Assembly (NCBI GenBank): GCA_002013415.1
Contig: MAEX01000019.1
Location: 41,687 to 105,686, forward strand
DNA: 64,000 bases
Source of the DNA: Mycobacterium sp. D16Q14
GTDB taxonomy: Bacteria; Actinomycetota; Actinomycetes; Mycobacteriales; Mycobacteriaceae
Direction: 5' to 3'
The notes beneath the pieces were generated by a model that saw nothing but the letters and a program-made list of their open reading frames with translations, was not told the origin of the DNA and searched no databases. This document shows, one piece after another, positions 8,291-16,798 of this stretch (its first letter is position 1; each line of letters begins with the position of its first letter). The position numbers and the translations under genes are program-made.

Positions 8291-8807
8291 GCTCACCTAC
8301 GTTATTGGGGTGGATATTGCCCAGCTGAGCCAGCTCCCATTCACCTACTCCGAAATCGGCGCGACGGCCGGTCAGCTGCCCGCCGGGTACCACCACGTGC
8401 GCGAATCACAGCAGCTCGGGACCGGTAGAGCACGGTTCGAGGAGGCCGCCGCAAGCCTGATGCGGTTCGGTATCCAGCGCGGGATCGGGCTGCCGGTGCA
8501 GACCTCCGCACCCCAGGCCGCTGAGGGCGTCAACGTGGCAACACGCCTGTGGCCGTTCTGGGCGTTGTGCCGCATCGTATACGTGGTCGACGAGCCGAAT
8601 CGGCGCGGTTTCGCATACGGCACGCTTCGGGGCCACCCCGAAACCGGCGAAGAGGTCTTCATCGTGTGCCTTGATCCATCCAATGATGTTGTATCCGTGG
8701 AGATCACAGCCTTCTCGAAGTCGTCGTACTGGTGGGTCCGCATGGGCAATCTGGTGGTCAAGCAGCTACAGCGAGTGGTAACTCGGCGATACCTGCGCGC
8801 GCTCTGA
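8289..8807 (+). CDS. DUF1990 (UPF0548) family protein
   Basis: A 172-residue protein of the DUF1990 family. Recognisable features are the opening LPFTYSEIGATAGQLPAGY, the central WPFWALCRIVYVVDEPNRRGFAYGTL, GHPETGEEVF, and the ending FSKSSYWWVRMGNLVVKQLQRVVTRRYL. No catalytic function is established for the family. The ATG at 8289 overlaps the start codon of the divergent thioesterase gene; a GTG at 8310 (giving VDIAQLSQLPFTYSE) is an equally good start by comparison with the typical family N-terminus and would leave a 14-20 base divergent gap. Confidence 0.8.
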   Translation: MLTYVIGVDIAQLSQLPFTYSEIGATAGQLPAGYHHVRESQQLGTGRARFEEAAASLMRFGIQRGIGLPVQTSAPQAAEGVNVATRLWPFWALCRIVYVVDEPNRRGFAYGTLRGHPETGEEVFIVCLDPSNDVVSVEITAFSKSSYWWVRMGNLVVKQLQRVVTRRYLRAL

Positions 8808-9041
8808 GTGCCGTGCGGCCAACCATTCTAGATATAACCCTCCCCCGGTAACCTATGAGTTAGCTGGACAGTTTCACTAGCTACCCATCGGCGTGTCGAA
8901 CCAAGCGCGTGTTAACTGGCATTTGCGTGCCACAAAGGCTCCTTGCATGGCATTCAGCAAATATTTATGACATTAGAATCGTTATGATATGTAACCTGTG
9001 GTTCAACTCAGATTCATGCCTCGTTAGGAGCCCTGAACCCC

Positions 9042-9353
9042 ATGGTTTCACTGCCCACCCGCATCGCACTGTTCGCCGGGGCTCTGGGCTCCTCTGCCGC
9101 GATCTACCTCGCTCCGGTAGCGGCCGCAGATACCCCGGTGTGTTCCTCGGGCGAGACGCCGTACAACCACAGCTGCCGGACCGCGTGCGCCGGCGGCGCA
9201 CCGCGCGTCGGCGGATCCTGCACCCAGCCCGGCACCAACCTGTACGACCGCGGATTCCACGAGCCCACCCATGAGGGCGCCAACCCGCGCACTCCACTAG
9301 GTACCAACCCGCAGGTTCCGTTCGGTACGAATACCACAACTGTTCTGCAGTAA
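9042..9353 (+). CDS. Small secreted protein of unknown function
   Basis: A 103-residue protein with a clear Sec signal peptide: short basic start (MVSLPTRIA), hydrophobic core LFAGALGSSAAIYLA, and a likely cleavage site after APVAAA, giving a mature form starting DTPVCSSGE. The mature 74 residues contain four Cys, probably two disulfides, and a C-terminal half rich in Pro, Gly, Thr and Asn with repeated GTN motifs (PGTNLYD, LGTNPQ, FGTNTT). It resembles small mycobacterial secreted proteins but I do not recognise a family. A GGAG lies about 11 bases upstream. It is flanked upstream by an AT-richer intergenic stretch and downstream by a strong hairpin, so it looks monocistronic. Confidence 0.72.
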   Translation: MVSLPTRIALFAGALGSSAAIYLAPVAAADTPVCSSGETPYNHSCRTACAGGAPRVGGSCTQPGTNLYDRGFHEPTHEGANPRTPLGTNPQVPFGTNTTTVLQ

Positions 9354-9369
9354 CGGATTTCGGCACGGT

Positions 9370-9397
9370 GCCCGGTTGACAACGATGTCAGCCGGGC
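9370..9397 (+). terminator. Hairpin, probable terminator
   Basis: GCCCGGTTGAC and GTCAGCCGGGC form an 11-bp stem (one T-G wobble) around a six-base loop, 17 bases after the stop of the small secreted protein. It is followed by GTCGCTGTTT, which has only a short T run, as is common for mycobacterial terminators. Confidence 0.6.
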
Positions 9398-9463
9398 GTC
9401 GCTGTTTCGGGCGTTCTTTCACATGCGGGAATGAAATCGGCCGCAGCCAGGTAAACATCACAC

Positions 9464-9895
9464 ATGGACCTCAACGACGCCGCGCGCACACTCATCGGAG
9501 CGGGCATCGACGCCACGCTCGTCACCATCAACGACGACGGCAGCCCGCAGGTATCCGTCGTGTGGTTCGCCCTGCAGTCCACCCCTGAGGGCGACGAACT
9601 GGTTTCCGCCCATCTGTCGGGCAATTACAAGAAGCTGCGCAATATCCGGCGCGATCCCCACGTCGCCGTGACCATCCTCGCGCCCAGCCAGCCCGGGCAG
9701 CAGCGTGCATACCTGTCCGTCAACGGTTCCGCGCGGGTGGTCGAGGGTGGCGCACCGGAGCTACTCAAGCAGCTGGCCACCACGATGCTCGGCTCAGACG
9801 AGCATTTCCCGCCACCGAACGCTCCGGACGGGTATCTCACGCGCATCCGCATCGAGTCGGTGGGCGGCAACGGTCCCTGGGCACCACAACCCTGA
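9464..9895 (+). CDS. PPOX-class F420/FMN-dependent enzyme
   Basis: A 143-residue split-barrel protein of the pyridoxamine-5'-phosphate-oxidase-like superfamily. The pattern IDATLVTINDDGSPQVSVVWF, the SAHLSGNYKKLRNIRRDPHVAVTI segment and the C-terminal YLTRIRIESVGGNGPW are typical of the small mycobacterial F420-binding PPOX proteins. The cofactor could be F420 or FMN; the Lys/Arg-rich KKLRNIRRDP region is where the phosphate is usually bound. Substrate unknown. The stop lies two bases from the stop of the convergent acyl-CoA-reductase-like gene. Confidence 0.8.
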   Translation: MDLNDAARTLIGAGIDATLVTINDDGSPQVSVVWFALQSTPEGDELVSAHLSGNYKKLRNIRRDPHVAVTILAPSQPGQQRAYLSVNGSARVVEGGAPELLKQLATTMLGSDEHFPPPNAPDGYLTRIRIESVGGNGPWAPQP

Positions 9896-9897
9896 CC

Positions 9898-11262
9898 TCA
9901 GCCTCTGATGACACCCTTGGTGCGCATCAGAAAGTCAGCGAGAAAGCCGTCGTGCGGGACGTCGGGTGCTGCGTACGAGGTCAGGTGCCTGCCGCTGTAC
10001 ACGTTCGCCACCGTCGGCTCGTTGAGTAGATCGTCGATCAGCGCCTCATCATCAGTGATCGCATTGATCACCAGCGAATCCCTCAGCGGGACAAGACCGT
10101 CGGCACGCGACCACGGCGTGATCCACACGCACGGGAAGGCCAGCTCGGTGTTGAGCGTGTCGATATCGGGTCGCTCGAGCAGATGCACGGCCGGTCTCAG
10201 CGCGGCCGAACCGTCGCCGAGGTCTGCCACCACCTGATCGGCACCCAACAGCGGCGTGGCGCCCCGAGATTTCACCGCCAGATACTCGGCAAGCCGTTTG
10301 GCGGCATCAAGGGACTGGACCGGCAGCGCGGCGCGTTCGTCGCCGATCGGACGCGGCACGATCGTCGCGAGCCTGGCGGCGATCGCCTCTGCCAGCGGTC
10401 GCGGATCACCCTCGTAGAGAACGGCCGTGGCGTTGGTGCAGGCCAGACCGCCCTGCCCGCTGATCGACTCGACGATAACGTCCAGGTAGTCACGCCAGTC
10501 CCGCTCGGCGGTGATCAGGATCTTGCTACGGCCGGGCCCGTTCACCATCACCGTCGGGTCGTGGGCGTACGCGTCCGCGACGTCCTGCCCGCCGTAGACG
10601 ATGGCGAGGTCGGCGGCGGTGATGATCTCGGCGGCACCCGCATGGTCGGTGGGCAGATACAGCGCGTCTTCTGACCGAAATCCGGCCTGGTGCAGTGCAT
10701 TGACAAGTCGGTGGCCGGTGAAGGGTTCGCGTCGTGACGGACGGATGGCCACCCGATATCCCAATGCCAGGGCCTGCGCCCACGCGCCGTGAACGCCGGG
10801 ACTGTTGCCCGACGCGTGCACGGCAAGCACCTCGCCGCGGCGCACCCACACCGCGCTCCCCTGCCGCGTGCGCTCATCGCGCCAGTCCAGAGCCGCGCCC
10901 AGCGGCCGGGCCGGTGTCACCGAGTCGGCTGCCCGGCGGACCGCTTCGGCGACACCACGGGCGCTGGACCGCGCAATCGCGATAGGCAGCCCTGACACCC
11001 GGCTGACCACGTCGACGTACTGCTCAAAACCCATGCCGCCGATCTCCGCGGTGCCAAAGATCTCGGCGGCCTCGGTCAGCGCGGCCTCACGCCGATCGGC
11101 CGGGAGCGCCCCGACATGGCGCTGCGCCCGGATGCTGCGGCTCACATACAGCGGCGGCACGATGCTCAACTCGGCGACGGGCGCCCCGGTCACCTCGGTG
11201 ATCACCTCGTGGGTGCGGGTGCGGTACTCGCCGCGTGGGCCGAGTGCATCGAGTGTGATCAC
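9898..11262 (-). CDS. LuxC-like acyl-CoA/acyl reductase
   Basis: A 454-residue protein of the aldehyde-dehydrogenase fold, LuxC/acyl-CoA reductase branch. The nucleotide-binding part is seen at VRRGEVLAVHASGNSPGVHG and RVAIRPSRREPFTGHRLVNAL, and the catalytic Cys lies in GQGGLACTNATAVL. LuxC-type enzymes reduce an activated acyl group to the aldehyde with NADPH. It starts with GTG two bases after the stop of a LuxE-like adenylating gene, so the two form a carboxylate-to-aldehyde module comparable to LuxE/LuxC or EhpF/EhpG of phenazine tailoring. No luciferase genes are nearby. The native substrate is unknown. Confidence 0.78.
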   Translation of the reverse strand: MITLDALGPRGEYRTRTHEVITEVTGAPVAELSIVPPLYVSRSIRAQRHVGALPADRREAALTEAAEIFGTAEIGGMGFEQYVDVVSRVSGLPIAIARSSARGVAEAVRRAADSVTPARPLGAALDWRDERTRQGSAVWVRRGEVLAVHASGNSPGVHGAWAQALALGYRVAIRPSRREPFTGHRLVNALHQAGFRSEDALYLPTDHAGAAEIITAADLAIVYGGQDVADAYAHDPTVMVNGPGRSKILITAERDWRDYLDVIVESISGQGGLACTNATAVLYEGDPRPLAEAIAARLATIVPRPIGDERAALPVQSLDAAKRLAEYLAVKSRGATPLLGADQVVADLGDGSAALRPAVHLLERPDIDTLNTELAFPCVWITPWSRADGLVPLRDSLVINAITDDEALIDDLLNEPTVANVYSGRHLTSYAAPDVPHDGFLADFLMRTKGVIRG

Positions 11263-11264
11263 GA

Positions 11265-12356
11265 TCAGTAGACGCCCTCGATGACGGCCTCGCCATCGAA
11301 GGTCGCCACGGGAACCACCTCGCTGACGGAATCGCCAATCTGGCCCTCGGGTCCGCGCATTCGGATCGCACTGTCGCGTTCGAGGTTATTCGGGATGAAC
11401 ATGCCCTTGCTGATGTGGTTCATCACCACCTGACCGCGCTTTCCGTTCGGCACGCGCTCGCCGGTTGCGGGATCGATGACCCAGAAGACGACGTAGGGCG
11501 TTCGGGGGTCGAAGACAAACGCATCGCCGTCGACTCGAGTCTTGGCCTGGGACAAGATCATCGTGCTGCCGAATGCCATCGTGATCGCGGCCGCCGGGAA
11601 GATCTCGCGAAGCAGATCAAGGGTGTCCAGGTCCACGTGCGCACCGCTGATCAGTATGTAGCGGATCTTCTGATTGACCAGGTCCACCATGGCCTCGTCG
11701 CGGGCAATGGCACCCAGCAGTGGCGGGCTGGTGTGCAGGTTGGCCACGTGCTGGGTCTGCAGGACGAGCCGGGCCTGCTCCAGGACATGCTGGACGTAAC
11801 CCGACACCTCGGAGGTGGCTTGGCGCGCGGCGAGCTTCTTGACCCACCGCGGATCCAGATCCACCGGATAGAACACCGACCCGAGCCGCTCGCTGACCGC
11901 GCGCGAGAAGTGGCCGACCCCGTGCGGGCCGCTGGGCATGAGAAACAGCAGGCCCTGCCCTGCCGCAAATCCGCCGGCGGCGAAGTCCTCGATCTGCCAC
12001 TGGGTGACCTGCTCCACCCAGTCGGGCAGCTGCGCTGTGCGTTTGGGTGCACCGGTGGTGCCGCCCGATTCGAAGATCCTGGGCACGGGCGCCGGTGACC
12101 CGTAGCCGCGCGGAATGAGGTCCTCGACGGGTGCGTACCGCAATTCGTTGACCAGGTTCGGGAACAGCCGTAGGTCATCGAAACTCGTGATGTCCGTGAG
12201 CGGCTGAAAGTCCAGAGTCTGCGCGGTGCGCAACCAGAATGGTGAGCCGGTGTCCTCGCCAAAATGCCAGGCGATCGCGGCACGCAGGTAGTCCTCGGGA
12301 TCGACCCCCGGCGTCATCCTTGGCACGTCCAACAGCGAAAAATCGACCTCGGCCAT
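11265..12356 (-). CDS. LuxE/EhpF-like acyl-adenylating enzyme
   Basis: A 363-residue ANL-superfamily protein, shorter than acyl-CoA ligases and matching the acyl-protein synthetase (LuxE) or EhpF size. The phosphate loop is ESGGTTGAPKRT, the adenine-binding region ISGAHVDLDTLDLLREIFP, and AFGSTMILSQAKT stands in the place of the usual YGxTE motif; the large C-terminal ANL domain is reduced. It would activate a carboxylic acid and pass it to the adjacent LuxC-like reductase. The ATG at 12356 is chosen; a TTG at 12368 is in frame. The gap of about 120 bases upstream separates it from the ketopantoate-reductase-like gene, so it may have its own promoter. Confidence 0.74.
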   Translation of the reverse strand: MAEVDFSLLDVPRMTPGVDPEDYLRAAIAWHFGEDTGSPFWLRTAQTLDFQPLTDITSFDDLRLFPNLVNELRYAPVEDLIPRGYGSPAPVPRIFESGGTTGAPKRTAQLPDWVEQVTQWQIEDFAAGGFAAGQGLLFLMPSGPHGVGHFSRAVSERLGSVFYPVDLDPRWVKKLAARQATSEVSGYVQHVLEQARLVLQTQHVANLHTSPPLLGAIARDEAMVDLVNQKIRYILISGAHVDLDTLDLLREIFPAAAITMAFGSTMILSQAKTRVDGDAFVFDPRTPYVVFWVIDPATGERVPNGKRGQVVMNHISKGMFIPNNLERDSAIRMRGPEGQIGDSVSEVVPVATFDGEAVIEGVY

Positions 12357-12477
12357 CCCGCAATCCAAGCCCCACAGACTGAGAGAAAGAACTGCTCGAC
12401 TCGCTAGTTCATATGTGTTGCAGCGGAATTAATCGTGCGGCCACGACGTGTTCGCACACCCGCCACTCGGCCGACCG

Positions 12478-13497
12478 TCACGTGACGTGACTCCCCGCAC
12501 TGCGACGATCAATCTCACGGCGTAGTTCTGAGCCCGACCACTTCGTGCCACCGGATGAGCTGGCCTCACGGACGAGGCTGACGAGTGCGGTGTTGACGGG
12601 CGCCTTCATGCCCAGCTTCGCGGCAAGCTCGACGACTTCGCCGTTGATGTAGTCGATTTCGGTCGGCCTGCCACGGGTGATGTCGTCAAGCATCGACGAA
12701 CGCGCCTGCGGGTCGATCTCAACCATCCGTCGCGCCAACAGGGTATACAGCGCGTTGGGCATCCGGAGCACCCAGGGCATGAACGCGAGGGGCGCCGCGA
12801 GAGGGCTGACCACCGGCTGGTCGTTACGTCGCAGCAGGCTCAGAGCCTCTCGCTGGGCCGCGGCCAGCACGAGGCGGTATTCCCGATCTCCCAGTTCGGC
12901 TTTCAACGGCAGGCCCGATAGCGCATTCACCGCATTGTTGAGGTTCACCACGAGCTTTCCCCACTGCACCGCTGCCATGTCGTCACGCGTGGCGGTGGGC
13001 AGCCCGCTGTCCGTGAGCGCCTGGGCAAGGGAGTTCGCTCCGACGGAGATCGAGAGCTTTCCTTGCGTGCCCTGGTGGAAGTGCGCGGGGCCCACCTGTG
13101 CGACGTTGAAGCCGACCATGCCGGTAATCACGTTGTTCTGCTTAATGTATCGCGATATCTGGGCCGGATTGCCGATCCCGTTCTGCAGACTCACCACCAC
13201 CGCTCCGGGGCGGAGCCTGTCGGCCAGCGATTCCGCCATTTTCGCGGTCGCCGCCGACTTCACCGTCACGAGCACGACGTCGGCGACGCGCACCGCGTCG
13301 ATGTCCTCGGAGAACACACAATCGCGTCCGGGAATCGTCGCCGACCATCCCCGATAGTCCGAGAGGGCAAGACCCTGCTCCGCGATCGACTGTCCAAGGG
13401 CTGCGCGCCCGATGTACACCAGGTCGTGGCCCGCGATCTGCAGCCGACCGCCCACATAACAGCCGATGCTTCCGGCGCCGGCGACAGCGATTCTCAT
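12478..13497 (-). CDS. Ketopantoate-reductase family protein (PanE/ApbA-like)
   Basis: A 339-residue NAD(P)-dependent reductase of the 2-dehydropantoate 2-reductase family. It has the N-terminal Rossmann fingerprint AVAGAGSIGCYVGG, the conserved LQNGIGN segment (catalytic-domain border) and the helical C-terminal domain with WGKLVVNLNNAVNALSG. In this family the reaction is reduction of a 2-oxo acid to a 2-hydroxy acid. Because it is the last gene of a catabolic-looking operon with an aldolase, a dipeptidase and RidA, it more likely reduces a related 2-oxo acid than serves pantothenate synthesis. It overlaps RidA by four bases. Confidence 0.83.
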   Translation of the reverse strand: MRIAVAGAGSIGCYVGGRLQIAGHDLVYIGRAALGQSIAEQGLALSDYRGWSATIPGRDCVFSEDIDAVRVADVVLVTVKSAATAKMAESLADRLRPGAVVVSLQNGIGNPAQISRYIKQNNVITGMVGFNVAQVGPAHFHQGTQGKLSISVGANSLAQALTDSGLPTATRDDMAAVQWGKLVVNLNNAVNALSGLPLKAELGDREYRLVLAAAQREALSLLRRNDQPVVSPLAAPLAFMPWVLRMPNALYTLLARRMVEIDPQARSSMLDDITRGRPTEIDYINGEVVELAAKLGMKAPVNTALVSLVREASSSGGTKWSGSELRREIDRRSAGSHVT

Positions 13498-13922
13498 TGG
13501 GCTCCAAACTGAGTACTCCGCGTGGCCACGGAGGCCTCCGTCCCGGAAAGTTCCGCGAGCGCGTCTATCTCCACCAACAGCCCGGGCGGCAGCCCACCGA
13601 ACAGGGTGGTCCGCGCCGGGTAGGGCTTGCTGATGGTGTCCTCGAACGCCTGGTTCAGTTCGGTGAATCCTTCTGGGGCATGAACGAATACCCGCAGCAT
13701 CAGCACAGCGTCGAAGTCGGCCCCCGCCGCGTGCAGGATCGCCTCAATGTTGCGCAGCGCCTGGACGGTCTGCGCATGGACCGTCTCGCCCGCCAAGGAA
13801 CCGGTCTCGGGATTGATCCCCACTTGGCCGGAGACTTGCAGGGTGTCGCCAATGCGCACAGCTTGCGAGTAGGCGCCGACGGGATGGGGCGCCAATGCGG
13901 TTTCTATCTGGACTCTTGCCAT
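13494..13922 (-). CDS. RidA family protein (reactive enamine/imine deaminase)
   Basis: A 142-residue YjgF/YER057c/UK114 protein. Recognisable are HPVGAYSQAVRIGDTLQVSGQ, the central TVQALRNIEAILHAAGADFD, and the C-terminal KPYPARTTLFGGLPPGLLVEIDALA. RidA proteins hydrolyse enamine/imine intermediates produced by PLP or flavin enzymes. The Arg that binds the substrate carboxylate (YPARTT) is present, consistent with an active deaminase. It lies 33 bases after the M19 dipeptidase and overlaps the reductase gene by four bases, so a role in removing an imine generated during amino-acid breakdown in this operon is likely. Confidence 0.87.
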   Translation of the reverse strand: MARVQIETALAPHPVGAYSQAVRIGDTLQVSGQVGINPETGSLAGETVHAQTVQALRNIEAILHAAGADFDAVLMLRVFVHAPEGFTELNQAFEDTISKPYPARTTLFGGLPPGLLVEIDALAELSGTEASVATRSTQFGAQ

Positions 13923-13955
13923 CCGAACTCCTTTACAACCCCATGAATTGGCTGG

Positions 13956-14999
13956 TTACGGTGTGCGTTCGCTCCCCGACCGACCGGGGAGAGTCTGCTT
14001 CAGAACACGAAGGGCATTGCCGCCGAGAATCCCTGTGACCTCGGAAGCATCGAAGCCAGTGCGCAGCAGCGCGTCGATCAACGACGGGAATCCGGTGGGC
14101 CCGGTGAATCCGGTGGCATACCCGGGTATGCCGTTCATGTCGGTGCCGATACACAGGTACTCCGGACCGACCAGACCTGCCAGATGGGAGGCGTGGCGGG
14201 CGAACGCATCCACGTCTTGCATTCCCAACCCGCGAAATCCCATCGGCCACAATCCGATCAGACCACCGGTGGCGGATATCGCGCGGGCCTCCTCATCACC
14301 GATGTAGCGCGGAAACTCCTGAACCGCCGATGCCCCGGTATGCGAACTGACCACCGGAACGGACGTCTGATCGCATACGGCCATGGTGGTCGACGCGTCG
14401 GCATGCGCAAGATCTATCAGCATGCCCAGCCGGTTCGCTTCTGTGACAACCTCTTTACCGAGGGCGGTCAGACCTGACGAGTAACGCCCGGCCCGGACAG
14501 CGCGGCTGCCCCGGCCCCCGGACAACGAGGTACCTATCGTTCCGAGGCCGTTATCCGCGTAATGCACCAGACCCAGCACCCGCACTCCCCAGCGATGAAG
14601 GTCGATCAGCCGATCCGGTTGGGCACCCACGACATCAGCGCCTTCGAGGCCGAGCATCACCGTCGCAGCATTGCCGGCTTCGATCTGCTCCACCGTGTCC
14701 ACCACGGTGATGCTCGCCGCTGCGGCCTCGGCACGGGCGAAATCCAGCTGCGCCTGGACACCGTGCCACGGCGAGCGGAATCGCCACGCGGTGCCCAGCA
14801 ACGCATCCCCCACGGCGGTGACGACCGCGAGGTTTACCTTGCCCGTCGACAATTTTGACAACGGCTCGGACGGCATGCCGATTGTCTTGCCGCCCACTGC
14901 ACGCAGCCACCGCGGCACGATGCTGAGCCCGTGGGTATGCATATCGACCGTCGGCGCAGTGTCGTTGAGCCTCCTGGATTCTTCGGCGGTCGCGCTCAT
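13956..14999 (-). CDS. M19-family membrane-type dipeptidase
   Basis: A 347-residue zinc peptidase of the renal-dipeptidase (M19) family. Visible metal-binding elements are DMHTHG near the N-terminus, the bridging Glu in LGLEGAD, and the downstream His residues in LIDLAHADAS and VVSSHTGASA. The late IGTDMNGIPG holds the conserved Asp. Members hydrolyse dipeptides, often with D-residues at the C-terminal position. There is no signal peptide, so it acts in the cytoplasm. It is 34 bases downstream of the class II aldolase gene in a TetR-associated operon. Confidence 0.86.
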   Translation of the reverse strand: MSATAEESRRLNDTAPTVDMHTHGLSIVPRWLRAVGGKTIGMPSEPLSKLSTGKVNLAVVTAVGDALLGTAWRFRSPWHGVQAQLDFARAEAAAASITVVDTVEQIEAGNAATVMLGLEGADVVGAQPDRLIDLHRWGVRVLGLVHYADNGLGTIGTSLSGGRGSRAVRAGRYSSGLTALGKEVVTEANRLGMLIDLAHADASTTMAVCDQTSVPVVSSHTGASAVQEFPRYIGDEEARAISATGGLIGLWPMGFRGLGMQDVDAFARHASHLAGLVGPEYLCIGTDMNGIPGYATGFTGPTGFPSLIDALLRTGFDASEVTGILGGNALRVLKQTLPGRSGSERTP

Positions 15000-15033
15000 C
15001 TGCGGCGACCCTCGAACACGGCGAGCGCCGAGA

Positions 15034-15849
15034 TCAACGAAGAGCCTCCGGGGCCGTCCTGATCACGTCGTCCCACAGCGGCTGAAACTGGAACCATCCG
15101 GCGACCGGGGTGCCGATCTGGTTGTAGACCGAGACGGCCGTGTCATGGTCGATTGTCCGGGGCTCGCCGGCAGCCATGGCGAGGAGCTGAGCTTGGCAGG
15201 AACGCTCCATCGTGATGAACCACCAGGCAGCCTCCGCCACCGAGTGGCCCACGGTGAGCAGCCCGTGATTCTGCAGGACTACCGCCTTGGCCGACCCGAG
15301 GGCAGCACCGATCGCCTTGCCCTCCTCCAGGTCAGTGACCACACCGCGATAGTCGGTGTACACCGCGTGGTCCTCGTAAAAGGCACACGCATCCTGCGTG
15401 ATGGGCAACAACGGCTGCCCGAGCGACGAGAACGCCTTGCCATGTATCGAGTGTGCGTGTGCTGCGGCGATCACATCGGGCCTGGCCTTGTGGACCTCGG
15501 AGTGAATGCAGAACGCCGCCCGGTTCACCGGTCGGCTGCCGGTAAGCACATTGCCGTCGTGATCGACCTGGATCAGGTCGGACACCGTGACGTGCCGAAA
15601 GTTCATGCCGAAGGGATTCACCCAAAACGTGTCGGGGAACTCTGGATCGCGGACGGTGATGTGTCCGGCCACCCCTTCGGAGAAACCGAATGCCCCGAAG
15701 ATGCGGAACGCTGCCGCCAATTCACGCAGTCGACGATCACGCTCCTCCCCGACCGTCGCCCCAGGTGTTGGACTCATTGGGCCGGCATCGGCGGAACCGA
15801 CCATGTACGCGGACAACCCTTCGCCCAACACAACGTCTCCGGAGGTCAT
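15034..15849 (-). CDS. Class II aldolase/adducin family protein
   Basis: A 271-residue class II aldolase-fold protein. It shows the zinc-binding region AAHAHSIHGKAFSSLGQPLLP, the substrate Glu-containing FYEDHAVYTDYRG segment, and the third His in VVLQNHGLLTVGHSVAEA, followed by FITMERSCQAQLLAMA. Family members are L-fuculose-phosphate aldolases, ribulose-phosphate epimerases and many of unknown specificity; the enlarged N-terminus is that of the bacterial adducin-like group. The ATG at 15849 is chosen because AAAGGTGAG precedes it at ideal spacing, although the frame is open to 15888. It is the first gene of the operon and an operator-like sequence lies 13 bases upstream of the start. Confidence 0.85.
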   Translation of the reverse strand: MTSGDVVLGEGLSAYMVGSADAGPMSPTPGATVGEERDRRLRELAAAFRIFGAFGFSEGVAGHITVRDPEFPDTFWVNPFGMNFRHVTVSDLIQVDHDGNVLTGSRPVNRAAFCIHSEVHKARPDVIAAAHAHSIHGKAFSSLGQPLLPITQDACAFYEDHAVYTDYRGVVTDLEEGKAIGAALGSAKAVVLQNHGLLTVGHSVAEAAWWFITMERSCQAQLLAMAAGEPRTIDHDTAVSVYNQIGTPVAGWFQFQPLWDDVIRTAPEALR

Positions 15850-15861
15850 GTACTCACCTTT

Positions 15862-15879
15862 CAATACAGATATGTATCT
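15862..15879 (-). promoter_or_regulatory. TetR-type operator upstream of the aldolase operon
   Basis: Read on the minus strand, AGATACATATCTGTATTG lies between the aldolase start and its divergent TetR gene. It matches the site at 16047-16064 at 16 of 18 positions. CAGATATGTATCTG inside it is an inverted repeat (CAGATA/TATCTG). Confidence 0.68.
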
Positions 15880-16046
15880 GCTGGCCACAAGCTACCCCCG
15901 CTACGGAATACCCGTCAAGGGGAGCCGTGTACGAAGACATCACGGTGAATAGCGCCTTGTTCCACATCAATCAGATCGCCGATCGCCGTCAACCTTCCTG
16001 CCGACATCTCAGTGATTTGCTCACCATTCCGCGGGAACGGCCCTTA

Positions 16047-16064
16047 AGATACATATCCGTATCG
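16047..16064 (+). promoter_or_regulatory. TetR-type operator upstream of the TetR gene
   Basis: AGATACATATCCGTATCG on the plus strand contains the inverted repeat GATAC-N6-GTATC and repeats the sequence found upstream of the aldolase operon. It is 38 bases before the TetR start, fitting autoregulation. Confidence 0.68.
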
Positions 16065-16102
16065 AAACTGGATTACAGTCCGGACCATCGGAAAGGAACC
16101 CC

Positions 16103-16732
16103 ATGCCGACTGCTTCGACTCGCCGGCGCGAACACACCCGTGCTCGCCTGCTGGAGGCCGCACTCGATGTGTTCGCCGACCGTGGATTTCATGGCGCCAG
16201 CATCGAGAACATCTGCGAGACCGCGGGATTCACGCGCGGCGCGTTCTACTCCAACTTCGCGGGCAAGGATGAGCTCTTCTTCACCCTGTTCGACGCGAGC
16301 AGCGATCAACTGATCGCTCAGCTGCGGGCGGCACTGGATGAGTGCCGCAAGAGCCCCGATCCCATCAGCGCCTTCATCTCCACCATCGATGACAGGGGTC
16401 CCACGCAACGCCGCTGGTATCTCATCAGCATGGAGTTCACGCTGTACGCGATCCGCGAACCGAGCGCTGCCGTGGTACTGGCCGAGCACGACGCACGACT
16501 ACGACACGAGGCCGCCGCCATCATCAACGAACTGATGACGATCGCCCATCGGGAACTGATCATCGATGCCGAGCTCATCACCCGGCTCGTCGTCGCCCTG
16601 CGCGAAGGTGTGGCCGCGCAGTTCTATGTCGAGCCCGAGCTCGCCGAGACGCGGATGCTCGAACGATTGGCCTTCCCTGCCATGGTGCGCGCATTTTCGC
16701 ACCCCGTAGGCGCGACAGCGGGTGCCCAATAG
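16103..16732 (+). CDS. TetR-family transcriptional regulator
   Basis: A 209-residue TetR/AcrR repressor. The N-terminal helix-turn-helix is ARLLEAALDVFADRGFHGASIENICETAG followed by FTRGAFYSNFAGKDELFF (shown in two pieces), the usual TetR DNA-binding domain. The remaining helical domain is variable and gives no ligand clue. An AAAGGAA lies just upstream of the ATG. It is divergent from the aldolase-dipeptidase-RidA-reductase operon, and both promoters share an 18-base sequence, so this protein very probably represses that operon and itself. Confidence 0.88.
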   Translation: MPTASTRRREHTRARLLEAALDVFADRGFHGASIENICETAGFTRGAFYSNFAGKDELFFTLFDASSDQLIAQLRAALDECRKSPDPISAFISTIDDRGPTQRRWYLISMEFTLYAIREPSAAVVLAEHDARLRHEAAAIINELMTIAHRELIIDAELITRLVVALREGVAAQFYVEPELAETRMLERLAFPAMVRAFSHPVGATAGAQ

Positions 16733-16798
16733 CGACCACCGGACGCAGCTGTGACACCCCAGATACAAGAAAACCTACTGTTACCAGTGGGGTGCTTC

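Noticed and set aside
9898..12356. Bioluminescence (lux) operon
   Set aside because: Only LuxC- and LuxE-like genes are present; no luxA/luxB luciferase or LuxD genes are in the flanks.
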